DNA of 64,000 nucleotides from NCBI GenBank assembly GCA_039602395.1, contig JBCNJP010000023.1, positions 32,099,061-32,163,060 on the forward strand, in the 5' to 3' direction. The stretch is from Deinandra increscens subsp. villosa (lineage: Eukaryota > Streptophyta > Magnoliopsida > Asterales > Asteraceae). Under the pieces are notes generated by a model, which made no database searches, was not told the DNA's origin, and worked only from the letters and a program-made list of their open reading frames with translations. Positions 9,255 through 20,352 of this stretch are shown piece by piece. The position numbers and the translations under genes were made by a program. The first letter of the stretch is position 1. Each line of letters starts with the position of its first letter.

Positions 9255-11500
9255 TTAATTTCTAAAGGGAACCCAAGCCTTTGAGGTCTTGGGCTTGCCA
9301 GAAGCATCATAATACTTGTATTCTTTAAGTACTAAAGTATTTAGTATTGGATCCTCATTCAGCAGGTCATCTTGGTCAATGTTCAAGTGTTCAGGCTGTG
9401 TACTTGATTGACATTGCCTGTCAGTTTTGCTAAGCCTTCTTTCAGCAATTTTTCTTTCTCTATATTCCCTATACTTCTTTTGTTTGTTGGTCAAAACCTT
9501 TGGCGGCTCACTGGGTGAGATGTAGGTCTGATCAACTCTAGTCACTGGTGAGATTCTAGCATTTAAGTTTGAAAATTTATTGGTTTGGCTAGATCTCTCA
9601 CTATGGAATGCAGCAGTTGCACTTCCACTTGAGCTAGAAGGAACTTTCGGTTGAGAGTTGTGCTTGTTTTTCACAAAATTTTCTCTAGAGAAGGTCTTGC
9701 CTCTAGATGGGTTTCTCCTTTCTTGACCTTCACAAAGGTCGTACTCATCAGTGAACTGAACCCTGGGTCGTTGTCTAGGTGCAGTAACTGATCTGAGTGT
9801 TTTGGAGATTTCCGGTTGAACTTCTCTTCCGGTTGAAAATTTTTCCGGTTGAAGTTCAGCCGGAACCCTGTTTGATTTTAAGACTGAAAAACTTCCATTT
9901 TTGTTGTTCCCAATTAAAATTTTGTTTGAATCAGTATCAAAATACTTCATTGTGTTACTTCTTACAGGTGAGGTTCTACCTGTAGATCTTTTCTGAGTAG
10001 AAACATTTTTGGGTTTTCACAAATTTTGACCTTTGCTCAATGGATTGAATTTGCATGTTGCAGCCATGTGCCCTTTTTCACCACAGAAAACACATTCAAA
10101 CATCTTTCTTTGATAAGTATTTGTGTTTTTGGTTGTCTTTTCATTAGTGACCTGGAGGTAAGTAAGCTTACCCATTCTCTCAGTTTCACTTGGTTTTGGC
10201 TGCTCAGGTAGTTTTCCTCCAACTTTTGAGTCTTTTGGCTCATAAATAGTTGGTGGTGGAAAAGCAACTTTTGGTTTTAAAACCTTGGATTGGTCAACAG
10301 ATGCTGATGTGCTAGCATCTTTGACTTCACAGTTTGAAGATGATTCAACAGATTTTGATTCAGATGAGGAAGATGCAGTGCTGTCAACAGATAGACTCAC
10401 ACTGCACTCCTTCTGAAGTGCTTGGATTGGAGCAATAACAGGTGAGTATTTCTTGGGTGGTTCAACATTGTTGTACCCAATACCTGTTTTCCCATGCATT
10501 GCCCCATTCCAAAGTTTCTCAGCTTTCTTGTTAGCTGTTTGGAATTTGTCACAGGTGAACAAGGCATCTTTTAGCTTAATTTCAAGAACATCATTTTCTG
10601 CTTTTGCATCTTTTGTTTCTTGTCTTGAAATAGTTAGTTTGTTCAATAAATCCTCTAATTGTGTTTCCAAAATGGAGTTAGTTTGCTTCAAGACATCAAA
10701 TTCTTTGTTTAAATTTTCAATTTCGGTGATGTATGCAGTTTCAGTTTTCTTAAAGCAATTCTTCAACTCATTCAAGTTAGAAACTTCATCAATCAGATCA
10801 GTGTTATGTTTCCTGTATTTTGACACTTGTTCTATGCAGGCAGGGCTGCACAGATTTTCCAAAACTTTTTCAGGAATCTCATTTACCTGTTCAGTTGAAT
10901 CTTCTTTAGCCATCAAAGCATGGTTGATTGGCTCAAACTCAGTGATAAAGTCATCCCACTCATAGCATTCAGTCTGGTTAGCTACAGCTGCCACCACATT
11001 TTGATTTCCAAGTGGTTTTGGTTGAGTTGGTTGCTAGTTGCTGTTGTTGTTGTTGTGTTGACTACTGCTGTTGTTGCTTCCATGACTTGATCTCTGTTGG
11101 ACATTGTTGTTATTGTTCTGTCCATCTCTCCTTGGCTGCTTGCATTCCCTGGCAAAATGGCCAAGTTGGTGACAATTATAACATTTAGCTTTAGATTTAT
11201 CCAACCCAATTGATGATCCCTTTGACCCTTTATAAGTTCTTCCAGTTCTTTTATAAAATCTTTGGGCCCTTACAGAAACCATAGCTAATTGAGTTAAAAT
11301 GTCCATCTCTTCTAGATCATCTGCCCCTATGCATTCCAAGTCTTCACGTGTGAAGCCTTGAGATGAGTCAGTTGCCACATAGGCAGAGTGAGAGTTGTCA
11401 AACAGTGTTGAAGAACTCTCTGAGCCTCTAGGTGACTCAATGAAACTGACTGAGGGTGAGTGATATTGAAATGAATTTGAGATCTTTTGAAAATCAGTTG
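9255..11500 (-). pseudogene. Element A Gag, C-terminal two thirds
   Basis: From 11500 leftwards, the Gag of A resumes after the nested insertion. A first CCHC knuckle (CYNCHQLGHFAREC) lies near 11180-11140. There is an Asn/Gln-rich stretch, then a nonsense TAG near 11034. A long predicted coiled coil (10997-10500, Leu/Glu/Lys-rich) and a second knuckle (CVFCGEKGHMAATC) near 10100-10060 follow. 9950-9255 encodes a basic linker before the protease. The frame on both sides of the TAG is the same, so it is a point nonsense mutation. Gag would assemble particles and bind RNA. Confidence 0.8.
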
Positions 11501-11850
11501 TGTTGATACCTGAAATGTGCGTCGTGTGAAGTATCGAACGAAGACCAAGTTCAAGCCAATATAGGGTTGGCCGAACTAGGTCCGAACCTGAAGTTCGGAC
11601 CGGCCGAACCTGGGGTTCGGTGGGAGTTCGGCTGATCGGGTATATATAGTTGTTTGAGCTTTGTTTTCGGTAGTTCTGAGCGTGTGAGCAAATCTTAAGT
11701 GTGTGTTTCTGAGTGTGTAATCTCTGTGTCAATTCTCTGTGTTTACACTGGTTGTAATTGTTCGTTTTGATCAATAAAACAATCGGTTAATTACGTTTCG
11801 ATGTCCGGATAGCTAGATTGAGTAGACGATCCGATGCTCACGCATTTTCA
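11501..11850 (+). repeat. 5' LTR of the Gag-only element
   Basis: TG...CA ends. GTATATATAG near 11639 is a likely TATA box, and GTTCGG-type words lie upstream of it. Near-identical to 17353-17702. Confidence 0.93.
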
Positions 11851-11864
11851 AGTGGTATCAGAGC
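11851..11864 (+). promoter_or_regulatory. Primer binding site for initiator tRNA-Met
   Basis: AGTGGTATCAGAGC begins immediately after the LTR. TGGTATCAGAGC is complementary to the 3' end of plant initiator Met tRNA. Confidence 0.9.
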
Positions 11865-12079
11865 TTTCTGGTTCATTCTACTGATCTGTGGTTGCTATTT
11901 TTGGACTTTTGAACGTTTTTGAAAGTTTCTCAAGCTTCGTTACGTGTTTTCTATCATTTTTGACGTGTGTTTTGTGTCAAAATTTGTTCCTAAACCATTT
12001 CTTATCGATTTTTCTGATTCACCATATCAAGTTTCGTCAAAATCAGTCCGTTTTCACGAGTTTTCGAAAAATGACTTCG

Positions 12080-12320
12080 AGGTTCGGAGGTTACTGGGCA
12101 AGCTCGGAGTAACCGCTCCGAACTTGAGGTTCGGAGGTGACTCGGAGAGTGTTCGGCGAGAGTTCGGTGGTGTATCGGTCTAGGTTCGGTGAGATTTGAG
12201 GTTCGGAGGTAGATCGGAGTCTTCATAGGTTCGGAGCTCGTTCGGAGTCTGATTTAGGTTCGGACTAAGTTCGGAGTAGGTTCGGACGGCAGACTAGGTT
12301 CGGAGCAAGTTCGGAGGACA
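12080..12320 (+). repeat. Leader with dispersed GTTCGGA words
   Basis: Between the primer site and gag the word GTTCGG, usually followed by A and often preceded by AG, occurs about thirteen times at irregular spacing. The same word is in the LTR. Element F has a similar cluster just before its gag (about 58720-59020). Confidence 0.8.
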
Positions 12321-12341
12321 TAATTTTTCAAATTTTCAACG

Positions 12342-15300
12342 ATGTCGGATTTTCAAGCGTTTGCTGCAATGCAGAGTGCAATGCAAACTATGCTCAATTT
12401 TGACAATGAAATTGGAACAAGTCAGAAAGTTCCCAAATTGTTAAAGCTTGAAGATTACCAAAACTGGAAGAAACGATTTTCTGCTTATATTAGCACGAAT
12501 GATATTGATCTTAGGATTCCAATTCGAAAGTTGTATGAACGACCGATGGAAGATGGAGATCTTAAAGAAATTCAAGACTTCGATGGTGATGAAAGAAAAA
12601 GTTATGAGCTTGAAAAGAAAGTTTATGGTTATCTTACTATGGCTTTACCTACTGAATTGCTTCATCAATTTAGTACTTGCAAGAAATCTAAGCAATTATG
12701 GGATGCCTTATCCGCAAGATGTGAAGGAAATGCCGATTATAAGAAGAGTCGAAAGAAAGTCTTGAACAAAGAATTTGATAATTTTCAAAATTATGACAAT
12801 GAAAACATTACTGCTCTAGTTTCAAGATTTTCACATTTGATTAGTGAATTGAAGGTTGTTGGAATTGAAAAATCTGATGCAGATTTAAAGGAAAAGATCA
12901 TGGAAGCATTACCTGAAAAGTGGGAAAATTATGTTTTGTTACTTACTCATGACAAGGATTATTCTGCATTAACATTTCACGAGCTTACTGGAAAACTTCA
13001 TGCTCGGGAAATGGAAATGTTAAACAACAAAAAGTCAAGTGTTACTTTACAGAATCCGGAATTGTATCATGGTGAAAATTCAGCAAGCATGAATGCTAAA
13101 GCTAAACCAAATTTAAGTTCTGCACCAAGTGTTGCTTTTCTAGCTGGAGCTTCAGGAAATTCTGATAATAATTCTTCAAGAGGTTGCAATTTCACAATTC
13201 CGAATATTTCAAATCAAAGTGTTTTCTCAGCTGAATCAACGGAGGATTGTGCCAAAATGATTTCTGCATTGATTTCATCATCTTTTGGTCTGATTCTCAA
13301 AAATGTTGCTGATGCAAAGTTAACCAGTGAGGATCTTGAAGAACTTGATGATGATCAATTAACTGAATTGGATGTTTCGTGGCAATATGCTATGTTATGT
13401 CAACGGTCAAAGAGGGTTTTCAAGAAACATGGAAGACGTATTTCTGGTGATAAATTGGGATTTGACAAGTCAAAACTAAAGTGCTTTAAATGTCAACAAC
13501 TTGGACATTTTGCCAAAGAATGTCAACAGAAATCTGATATTCCACAATCATCCAAACCTGGTTTTACTCAACCATCTACCAGTAATACAAACAAGACAAC
13601 AGCATTGACAGTTCAAAAGGATGGTGTTATTGATTGGGGTAAACATTTTGGGTATGATTCATCAGCTTTAATAGTTACTCATGTTCAACAAGAAGATTAT
13701 TGTTCAAATACATGTTCAGATACTAGTTCAGATACTAGTTCAATACCAAGTTCGTATGCATCTGCTGAAAACTTGGAGAGTTTGATGAAGGAAAATGCTT
13801 TGTTGATGAATAAAGTTCAACAATTGACTGAAGAATTTGAGATGATTAAATCTGAATTGAAGATTTCTAAAGAACGTGAAAAGGGTTTGGTTTTGAAGAA
13901 TGAGGATTTGACTACTGAAATCAAAATGTTGAATGAAGTTTTAGAAGTATTGAAGCAAGATAAGAAGAATGCTGAAACTTCAAAAGCTGAAATTTGTGAA
14001 AAAAAGGATGAGTTGATCAAAGAAGTGAAAAAGTGGAAGGAAGAGGCAGAAGATGCAGCGAATGATTTCCAGAATTTGTTTGACAAATCCAAGGTCAAGC
14101 TTGATTTGTTTACTAAGAGAGTTGAAGAATCTGATGCTCAGATTAAAGCATATCAAGTTGATATGGAAAAGTTGTTGGATGACAAGCGGGAGTTGGTTAG
14201 GGTTAATAAGGTGCAAGCTGCAAATCTTGAGATTCAGAAGCGAAATGAGAATAAACTGAAGAAGGAGTTACATGAAGGACTTGATAATCTTCGCTTACAA
14301 AAATTTGAAACTCACAAAGTTGCCAAGCGTTTGATTGCTAAAGAAAAAGAATTTGCAGAGGCTCAACAGCAAATTTCTGATCTCAAAATTCAAGTTCTTG
14401 ATACAAAAAGATTGCTCAATAATGTTTCTAATTCTCAGGTTTTCACAAGCTTCTTAGCAAATGATGCAAATTTTGAAAGGATGTTTGATAAAACTGCATC
14501 ACCCCCTGCTCATATCAAGGAAGCTGTCAAACAAGTGAAGGAACAGGTTGATGATTTTGATTATTCAAAGATATCATCTTCTACTTCTGAAGAAGCAAAG
14601 GTTGTAAAGAAGAAGAAAAACAAGAAAAACAAGAAAAAGGTTTTGAAATCTGAAATTCCTCCAGCACCAAAGTTTGTTTCGGGTTCATCTTCTGCTGATA
14701 ATGAGAAATCGGCTACATCAAGTGACAAGATTCAGTCTCAAACAGAATTTGATGAGACAATTTTCTACGAACAAAAGAAAATCACTGATGTCAAAGTTGA
14801 ATTCATAAGGTTGGCAAAGAATGGACACCAGGGTGTAAATTCTGAGGAAAAGATTTCTGGTCAACAAGTGGGTTTAGGTTTTCAAGAGAAGAAAGTTGTA
14901 GCTGAAGAGGTTCCAGCATCTGAAGCACAAAATTTGAAAAAGATTAAGAAGAAGCAAGTGAAGAAAGATGTTTTCAAAGCTGATAAGGTACAACCTAAGA
15001 GATTTTACAAGCTCAAAGGTTCTGAGCAGCTATTTTCTGACAAGGAATTTCCTCTTCACTGCGTGGATGCTCGGAAGATTTCTGAAGTATTTGTGAAAGC
15101 TGATATTTCTTCTGAAAGTTCTCAATCTCGAAGCCCAACTTCTAAATGGGTGCATGATCATCGTCATCAGGTATATGATTCTCATTCTGATCATGTTAGA
15201 GATATTCATGTGTGTTCTTCGCAGGTACATCAAAGATGGGATAAAACGACAAGAATTTGTTATATTTGCCGTCGCCCAGGGCATATGGCAAAAGATTGTC

Positions 15301-15491
15301 CCTCACCTGCTGATTCATCACAAAGATTTCATAAGAAATCAGTTTTTGGTAAATCTGCCAACAAAAAGTTCTTTGATGAAAAAGGCAGAGTTTTTGATGA
15401 ATTTGAACCTACATTCTTCAAAAACAAAAACGTTTTGTTCCAAAGTTTTCAAAGGATCAAAATGTTGGTTCATCATCACAGTCACCTGTGA
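12342..15491 (+). CDS. Gag polyprotein of the Gag-only element
   Basis: This is a 1049-residue ORF. Residues about 25-230 match the Copia-type gag (UBN2) pattern: KVPKLLKLEDYQNWKKRF, then KVYGYLTMALPTELLHQFST and KKVLNKEFDNF. A CCHC knuckle (CFKCQQLGHFAKEC) lies near residue 380. A long coiled coil spans roughly 470-720, followed by a Lys-rich patch and a second knuckle (CYICRRPGHMAKDC) near 970. Gag should form the particle and package RNA. A one-base shift near 15430 alters the last 20 residues. In the other frame the protein continues through VPKFSKDQNVGSSSQSP to a stop at 15608-15610, probably the original end. The start ATG sits 490 bp after the primer site. Apart from this the frame is open over 3 kb, suggesting recent constraint. 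Confidence 0.9.
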   Translation: MSDFQAFAAMQSAMQTMLNFDNEIGTSQKVPKLLKLEDYQNWKKRFSAYISTNDIDLRIPIRKLYERPMEDGDLKEIQDFDGDERKSYELEKKVYGYLTMALPTELLHQFSTCKKSKQLWDALSARCEGNADYKKSRKKVLNKEFDNFQNYDNENITALVSRFSHLISELKVVGIEKSDADLKEKIMEALPEKWENYVLLLTHDKDYSALTFHELTGKLHAREMEMLNNKKSSVTLQNPELYHGENSASMNAKAKPNLSSAPSVAFLAGASGNSDNNSSRGCNFTIPNISNQSVFSAESTEDCAKMISALISSSFGLILKNVADAKLTSEDLEELDDDQLTELDVSWQYAMLCQRSKRVFKKHGRRISGDKLGFDKSKLKCFKCQQLGHFAKECQQKSDIPQSSKPGFTQPSTSNTNKTTALTVQKDGVIDWGKHFGYDSSALIVTHVQQEDYCSNTCSDTSSDTSSIPSSYASAENLESLMKENALLMNKVQQLTEEFEMIKSELKISKEREKGLVLKNEDLTTEIKMLNEVLEVLKQDKKNAETSKAEICEKKDELIKEVKKWKEEAEDAANDFQNLFDKSKVKLDLFTKRVEESDAQIKAYQVDMEKLLDDKRELVRVNKVQAANLEIQKRNENKLKKELHEGLDNLRLQKFETHKVAKRLIAKEKEFAEAQQQISDLKIQVLDTKRLLNNVSNSQVFTSFLANDANFERMFDKTASPPAHIKEAVKQVKEQVDDFDYSKISSSTSEEAKVVKKKKNKKNKKKVLKSEIPPAPKFVSGSSSADNEKSATSSDKIQSQTEFDETIFYEQKKITDVKVEFIRLAKNGHQGVNSEEKISGQQVGLGFQEKKVVAEEVPASEAQNLKKIKKKQVKKDVFKADKVQPKRFYKLKGSEQLFSDKEFPLHCVDARKISEVFVKADISSESSQSRSPTSKWVHDHRHQVYDSHSDHVRDIHVCSSQVHQRWDKTTRICYICRRPGHMAKDCPSPADSSQRFHKKSVFGKSANKKFFDEKGRVFDEFEPTFFKNKNVLFQSFQRIKMLVHHHSHL

Positions 15492-15610
15492 CTGTTTCAT
15501 TGAAAACTGAATTACCAAAACAACAGGAATGGAAACCTAAGGTGGTTTCAAAGCAAAACCAGGACACTGGTCGACCAGAAGCGATTCGCTTCGGGTCATT
15601 TGTGAACTAA

Positions 15611-17352
15611 TCAGGTTGTCCAGTGTGCAGGTACTTCTAGAAGACCTATCGACGATTGAAAAGTTGTTGATGGAGGAGTATTCTGCTTAATTTAAATTTA
15701 ATGACAAATTTTTCTCATATGCAAATTTTCTGAATTCTAAAGCTGCAAAAATATCCGTGTTGATTGATCACTTTTCTTTGTTTACAAGTTTTTCTCAAAA
15801 AGCCAAAAATAGAGTTTGTTTTTGTGTAAAATGAAAAATCCAAAAATAGAGTTTTCCATTTTAAGGGGGAGAATTGTAAGTAAGGGGGTGTAATTGAGAA
15901 AATGCATGTTTTGGGAAGAAGGTGAATACATGCAATATATATAAGGAAGGAAGGTGAATACATGCACAATATAAAAAAAAATTGTGAGAAATTGATCATT
16001 GGGAAATGATGGTACATTGGCATACGTATCTGACTCATGGATAGAGTAGATGAAAGGGCCATAAGATCATTGTTTGATATGCTTGGTAGGCTTGACAAAT
16101 CAGAAAGTATTCAGATGTGATATATACTAAATACTAATGCTTAACCATGTGGACAACATCTTGATGCGTATTTCGTGACACAAAAAGAAAAATATGTGTG
16201 ACAATAGTAATGAGAAGTCACTGTGTACACATGTGTTCATTTTGCAAAGATTTAAACTTGTTTGATTTTCTTTATTTTGTCAAACGATCGGACTTTCTCT
16301 GCGTGTCGAAAGACCGACCTGATTGTTGTTCGTTTGACGTTCTGCTTTATTTTCTTTGGTGTTTCGTATAACTCATCGGACTTTCTCTGCGTATACGGGA
16401 GTATCGACCTGATTGTTGTTGAGTTATACAACTTCATCTTGTTTTATTTTTCTTATTTTGTTAAATCCGAGGCCTTATCTGCGTATCGAAAGATCGACCT
16501 TAAGGTAGACGATTTAACGTTCTTATTTCTTTTTGCATGGAACACAGTTGACTGCATCATGAAAAATATTATGCAATGTGAAAGTTCACAAATGCAATCA
16601 CACAAAAGAAAAAGAAAGAAAATCAGAAATTGTCTGAATATGTCTGATAGTGTGGGGTACACTGGTCAAAGCAAATCTAATCAATACCTTAACATATCCA
16701 GATGTTATGAGTATGATTCTGTCTGAGCTTAAGGGACAAATTATACCAGCAATCGACATGACTTGTGTGCCTCAATTAATTGAAATTGAAGTGTAGTTCA
16801 GTGCGTTATGGTCAATATGATCCCATATAGTGATCTTTCTCATACCAAAAATAGTGTTTGATTCTGTGTTGCAATTTCATTTCATATCAAGAAAAGTACA
16901 AAAAGATTTTTGGTGTGTTTTAGCATAAATTTTGAAAAATCAAAAAGATTTTAGGTTTGTTTTAATATAAATTTTCAAAAAGCCAAAAAGATTTTGTTTC
17001 TGCTTTATTTTCGATCTGATCAACACGTGATATAAAATCAATTTTTCAAAATCATATCTTGGAGTCTCGAAGAGACGTTTTGCGCCAAGATTATTTAATG
17101 TTTGAGCAGGTTGCTATGTGAAAGACATCACAACTTCAAGTCTTCTGAAGATGTTGATAAAAGACCAGAGATATACTAGATATCATCAAGTATTCAAGAT
17201 CAAGCTACGATTGAGTTGAGGAGGAGTTTGTTCGAAGATTCATTTCATTGGATAAACGGATTCTTTACTTGAAGGGGAGCTTGATTGAAGATACATATTT
17301 GATGATGTTGAGAAGAAAAGAGAAGAGATACTGCACACGACGAGGGGGAGTT
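15611..17352 (+). other. Long 3' untranslated region of the Gag-only element
   Basis: About 1.7 kb without coding potential separates Gag from the polypurine tract. It holds the three-unit structured repeat at 16279-16518 and short repeated pieces such as CAAAAAGATTTT (near 16900-16995). No trace of pol domains was seen in any frame. Confidence 0.8.
16279..16518 (+). ncRNA. Three tandem covarying stem-loop units, unknown structured RNA
   Basis: Unit 1 has outer arms 16279-16287 (GTCAAACGA) and 16330-16338 (TCGTTTGAC). Unit 2 has 16366-16375 (GTATAACTCA) and 16420-16429 (TGAGTTATAC). Unit 3 has 16460-16467 (GTTAAATC) and 16511-16518 (GATTTAAC). Inside each is a conserved core TCTGCGT, then a hairpin, then CGACCT. 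The inner hairpins are GTC-GAAA-GAC, ATAC-GGGA-GTAT and ATC-GAAA-GAT, all with GNRA loops. Both stems change in a compensatory way, which argues for selection on RNA structure. I match it to no known ribozyme or riboswitch. A packaging or dimerisation role in the 3' untranslated region is one guess. Confidence 0.6.
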
Positions 17353-17702
17353 TGTTGATACCTGAAATGTGCGTCGTGTGAAGTATCGAACGAAGACCAA
17401 GTTCAAGCCAATATAGGGTTGGCCGAACTAGGTCCGAACCTGAAGTTCGGACCGGCCGAACCTGGGGTTCGGTGGGAGTTCGGCCGATCGGGTATATATA
17501 GTTGTTTGAGCTTTGTTTTCGGTAGTTCTGAGCGTGTGAGCAAATCTTAAGTGTGTGTTTCTGAGTGTGTAATCTCTGTGTCAATTCTCTGTGTTTACAC
17601 TGGTTGTAATTGTTCGTTTTGATCAATGATACAATCGGTTAATTACGTTTCGATGTCCGGATAGCTAGATTGAGTAGACGATCCGATGCTCACGCATTTT
17701 CA
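17353..17702 (+). repeat. 3' LTR of the Gag-only element
   Basis: 350 bp, preceded by a polypurine tract (GAGGGGGAGTT). It differs from the 5' LTR at one position near 17484 and two near 17627-17630. Confidence 0.93.
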
Positions 17703-18422
17703 AGTTGTAACCAAAGCAGTGGTTTGCAACTGTGGTGATGCTTCAGGAAAGTTGTTCTGCTTAAAATTAAGCTCCATTTCATAAGCACTAAGGACTCCAT
17801 GGAGTTCACTTAGTTTAAGCTTTTTGAGGTCCTTGCACTCCCTGATGCTGACTGTGTAGACAGTCCACACTGGAGGTAAGGATCTCAAGAACTTCCTGTT
17901 GGCATCAGCCTGTTCAGTTTTTACTTCTACCTTTTGCAATTCATCAAGAAGTGAAACAAATCTAAGGTACTGGTTGGTCATAGATTCACCAGTTTTTTAA
18001 GTAAAGTTTTCATATCTTTGTTTCAAAACATCTTTCTTGTTTTCCTTAACTTCACTAGACCCTTCATACATCTCACTGAGAGCATTCCACAAGCCATGTG
18101 CTGTCTTATATCCCTTGAACCCTACCAGTATAGAGTTGGGTAATGCAGCCTGGAGAGTCCAGTAGGCCTTGTGATCATATTCAAGCTCAGTATAATCAGC
18201 TTCAACATATTTGTCTAGTGGTTTTGGTATTTGCACTTGGGCATCATCAGCAGATTGAACAGTTGGATTGTAAGGACCTACAGTCAACCTGTTCCAAATG
18301 CGTCTGTCTAGGCTTCTAACAAAACCTTCCATCCTGAGTTTCCAAGTATCAAAGTCATCAGGAGTGAAAATTGATGGTTTGTTAGAGCTACCATTAAGTG
18401 AACCAAGAGTTAAGTCAGTCAT
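17703..18422 (-). pseudogene. Element A Gag, N-terminal part
   Basis: The start ATG is at 18422 (MTDLTLGSLNGSSNKPSIF). The Copia gag domain shows DDFDTWKLRMEGFVRSLDRR, YWTLQAALPNSILVGFKGY and VKENKKDVLKQRYENF. A nonsense TAA at 17999-17997 replaces a codon before KTGESMTNQYLRFVSLLDEL. The same frame then continues to the insertion point of the nested element at 17703. Reading resumes at 11500. Confidence 0.87.
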
Positions 18423-18525
18423 TGTGAAAAACAGTTTTGTAAAATAGAAAAAGCTTGTAGAAATCAAGTAAGCAAGTAAACTATCAACTTTGAAGCACTA
18501 GAAGTCTTCAAAGTAAAGATCCAAA

Positions 18526-18537
18526 GCTCTGATACCA
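18526..18537 (-). promoter_or_regulatory. Primer binding site of element A
   Basis: The minus strand reads TGGTATCAGAGC two bases inside the LTR end at 18540, as expected for initiator-Met tRNA priming. Confidence 0.9.
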
Positions 18538-19015
18538 ATTGTAGGATCGTTATAAGTCAGAGTTAAACTTAAACAAAGCCCTTTACTTGCAAATATAACC
18601 CTGCGGAATTAAGTTATATTTCACTTTTCTTAAGCAATGTTGTCACACCCCCAAAAATCCCACGCGCGACAACGCGCCGCAGGGAGCGTGACAAACCAGG
18701 ATCGTTGTCCATTAGTTACACCAAACGACCAATAATTAATAAAAGGTTGTATATTTTATTAAAATATAAACACAGAGTTTTACAAATGCGGAAGCGTAAA
18801 TATGCTGAAAGTATTTATTGTAAAAACACCGCCACCCAAGGTGACGTGGCTTGTTCAAAGACAATAAAAGGGTTTCGAAGTCTCATGCATGCGTACTCGT
18901 GATACTCGAACATCTGCAACCTGAGAATAACATGCTAAAAAGTGTCAACACAAAGGTTGGTGAGTTCACAGGTTTATCAGTTGAAAAACAGTTCAAGTTC
19001 AGTTTAAGATCGATT

Positions 19016-19175
19016 GTTCAACAACAATCAAGTTGAGTTTATGATTAACTATTCAACAATAGTCAAGTTGAGTTTAAGTTTGACTATTCAACAATAGTCA
19101 AGTTGTGTTTAAGTTTAACTATTCAACAATAGTCAAGTTGAGTTTAAGTTTGACTATTCAACAATAGTCAAGTTG
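19016..19175. repeat. 35-bp tandem repeat inside the solo LTR
   Basis: About four to five units contain ACTATTCAACAATAGTCAAG followed by TTGAGTTTAAGTTTG. Each unit includes the small inverted repeat ACTATT/AATAGT. The first unit is divergent. Confidence 0.85.
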
Positions 19176-20352
19176 TAAGAGCATAATCACTAATATATAT
19201 CAAATAGCTAGCTAGGCTATATACATGAAACTTCGCACGTTGATGGTCACCGAAGCTAACAGTTGTTTACAGTTTGCGCAGTTTGCCTTGTTGTGTTTAG
19301 GACGAATATAACACCCGTTCGATATCCGATCGTGCCAGCGCGACTGGCCCGGGTGGGGTTTGTCAGACCCAGTAGTACTACAATATATTTCCCGCTATCG
19401 TCATTAATACTAACGGTACCATAAGAAGGACTTTGTTGTATAGTGTGCTACAAGTACTTCAAGTGATATATAAAAGTCTAATTATCTCAGTTGTGTAAAT
19501 CATGCATGTTAATCTCCCCCAAAAGGATTAAAAGCAGTAAAATGGGGCCGTGAAACTCACCTTAGGTTGCTCAGCAAAGTTTCCAGATAAAACAGTTAAT
19601 TCAAGTAGCAAGAACGAGTCTTGTGCAAGCAATCAATCACCTAACGAGCATTCAAGTATAAGTGTGTGTTCTATAAACTATAAGTCTAACGTAATCGATA
19701 AAAACGAATGATCGAGGAATTCAAAATAAGTCGAGGATGGCACATGTGCCAAATCCGAGCGATTTATCGAAATACGTGAGAAAATACAATATATATTAAT
19801 ATTATATATTTTCCAAGTTTAAATATTCTAAAATAAATATATATATAATATATATATTTACTAAACGTTCAAGTGACGTTAATATCAAGGTTTCAACAGG
19901 ATATAACTATATATACATAAACATGTTAAATTTCAATGTTTTGAATATTTATCTCGAAGATATAGTGAAACATAAATAAAACCGAGTATTTTATGCTTCT
20001 AGCCAAAGCGACGTTTTTAAATAGTTTTCTAAAACATTCCATGGTTTACACAAAAGATCACTTCGTTTCAAGCCAACGTCATGTATATATATTTATAATA
20101 ATCTACACAATTTTTATAGATATATATTTCTCAATTTAGGTAAACCCAAGGTTTTATAACAACATATATATATATATATATATAGAAGTTGTACTATATT
20201 TTCAATCAAAATGACAAGTTAATAATGATTTACGAGGTTTGAATGTCTAAAATATATTTTTACGGTTTATACATTCCTAAGAAATTGTTTTAAACAAGTT
20301 TTAGTTTGAACCAACACTTTAAACAACAATTAAAAATGAAACAGAAAAAGAT

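Larger units (their letters stand above)
11501..17702 (+). mobile_element. Non-autonomous Gag-only LTR retrotransposon nested in the gag of element A
   Basis: Two 350-bp LTRs in direct orientation (11501-11850, 17353-17702) start TGTTGATACC and end GCATTTTCA. They are flanked by the 5-bp duplication AGTTG (11496-11500 and 17703-17707). A primer site follows the first LTR and a GAGGGGGAGTT polypurine tract precedes the second. The only long ORF is Gag; no protease, integrase or RT exists, so it needs enzymes in trans. The LTRs differ at about three positions that I can see, so insertion is recent. Removing it restores the element A Gag frame (ALVTT then DFQKISNS). Confidence 0.95.

Noticed and set aside
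16279..16518. Hammerhead ribozyme (as in plant retrozymes)
   Set aside because: GAAA and CTGA words are present, but the CUGANGA core and the three-helix arrangement are not, on either strand.
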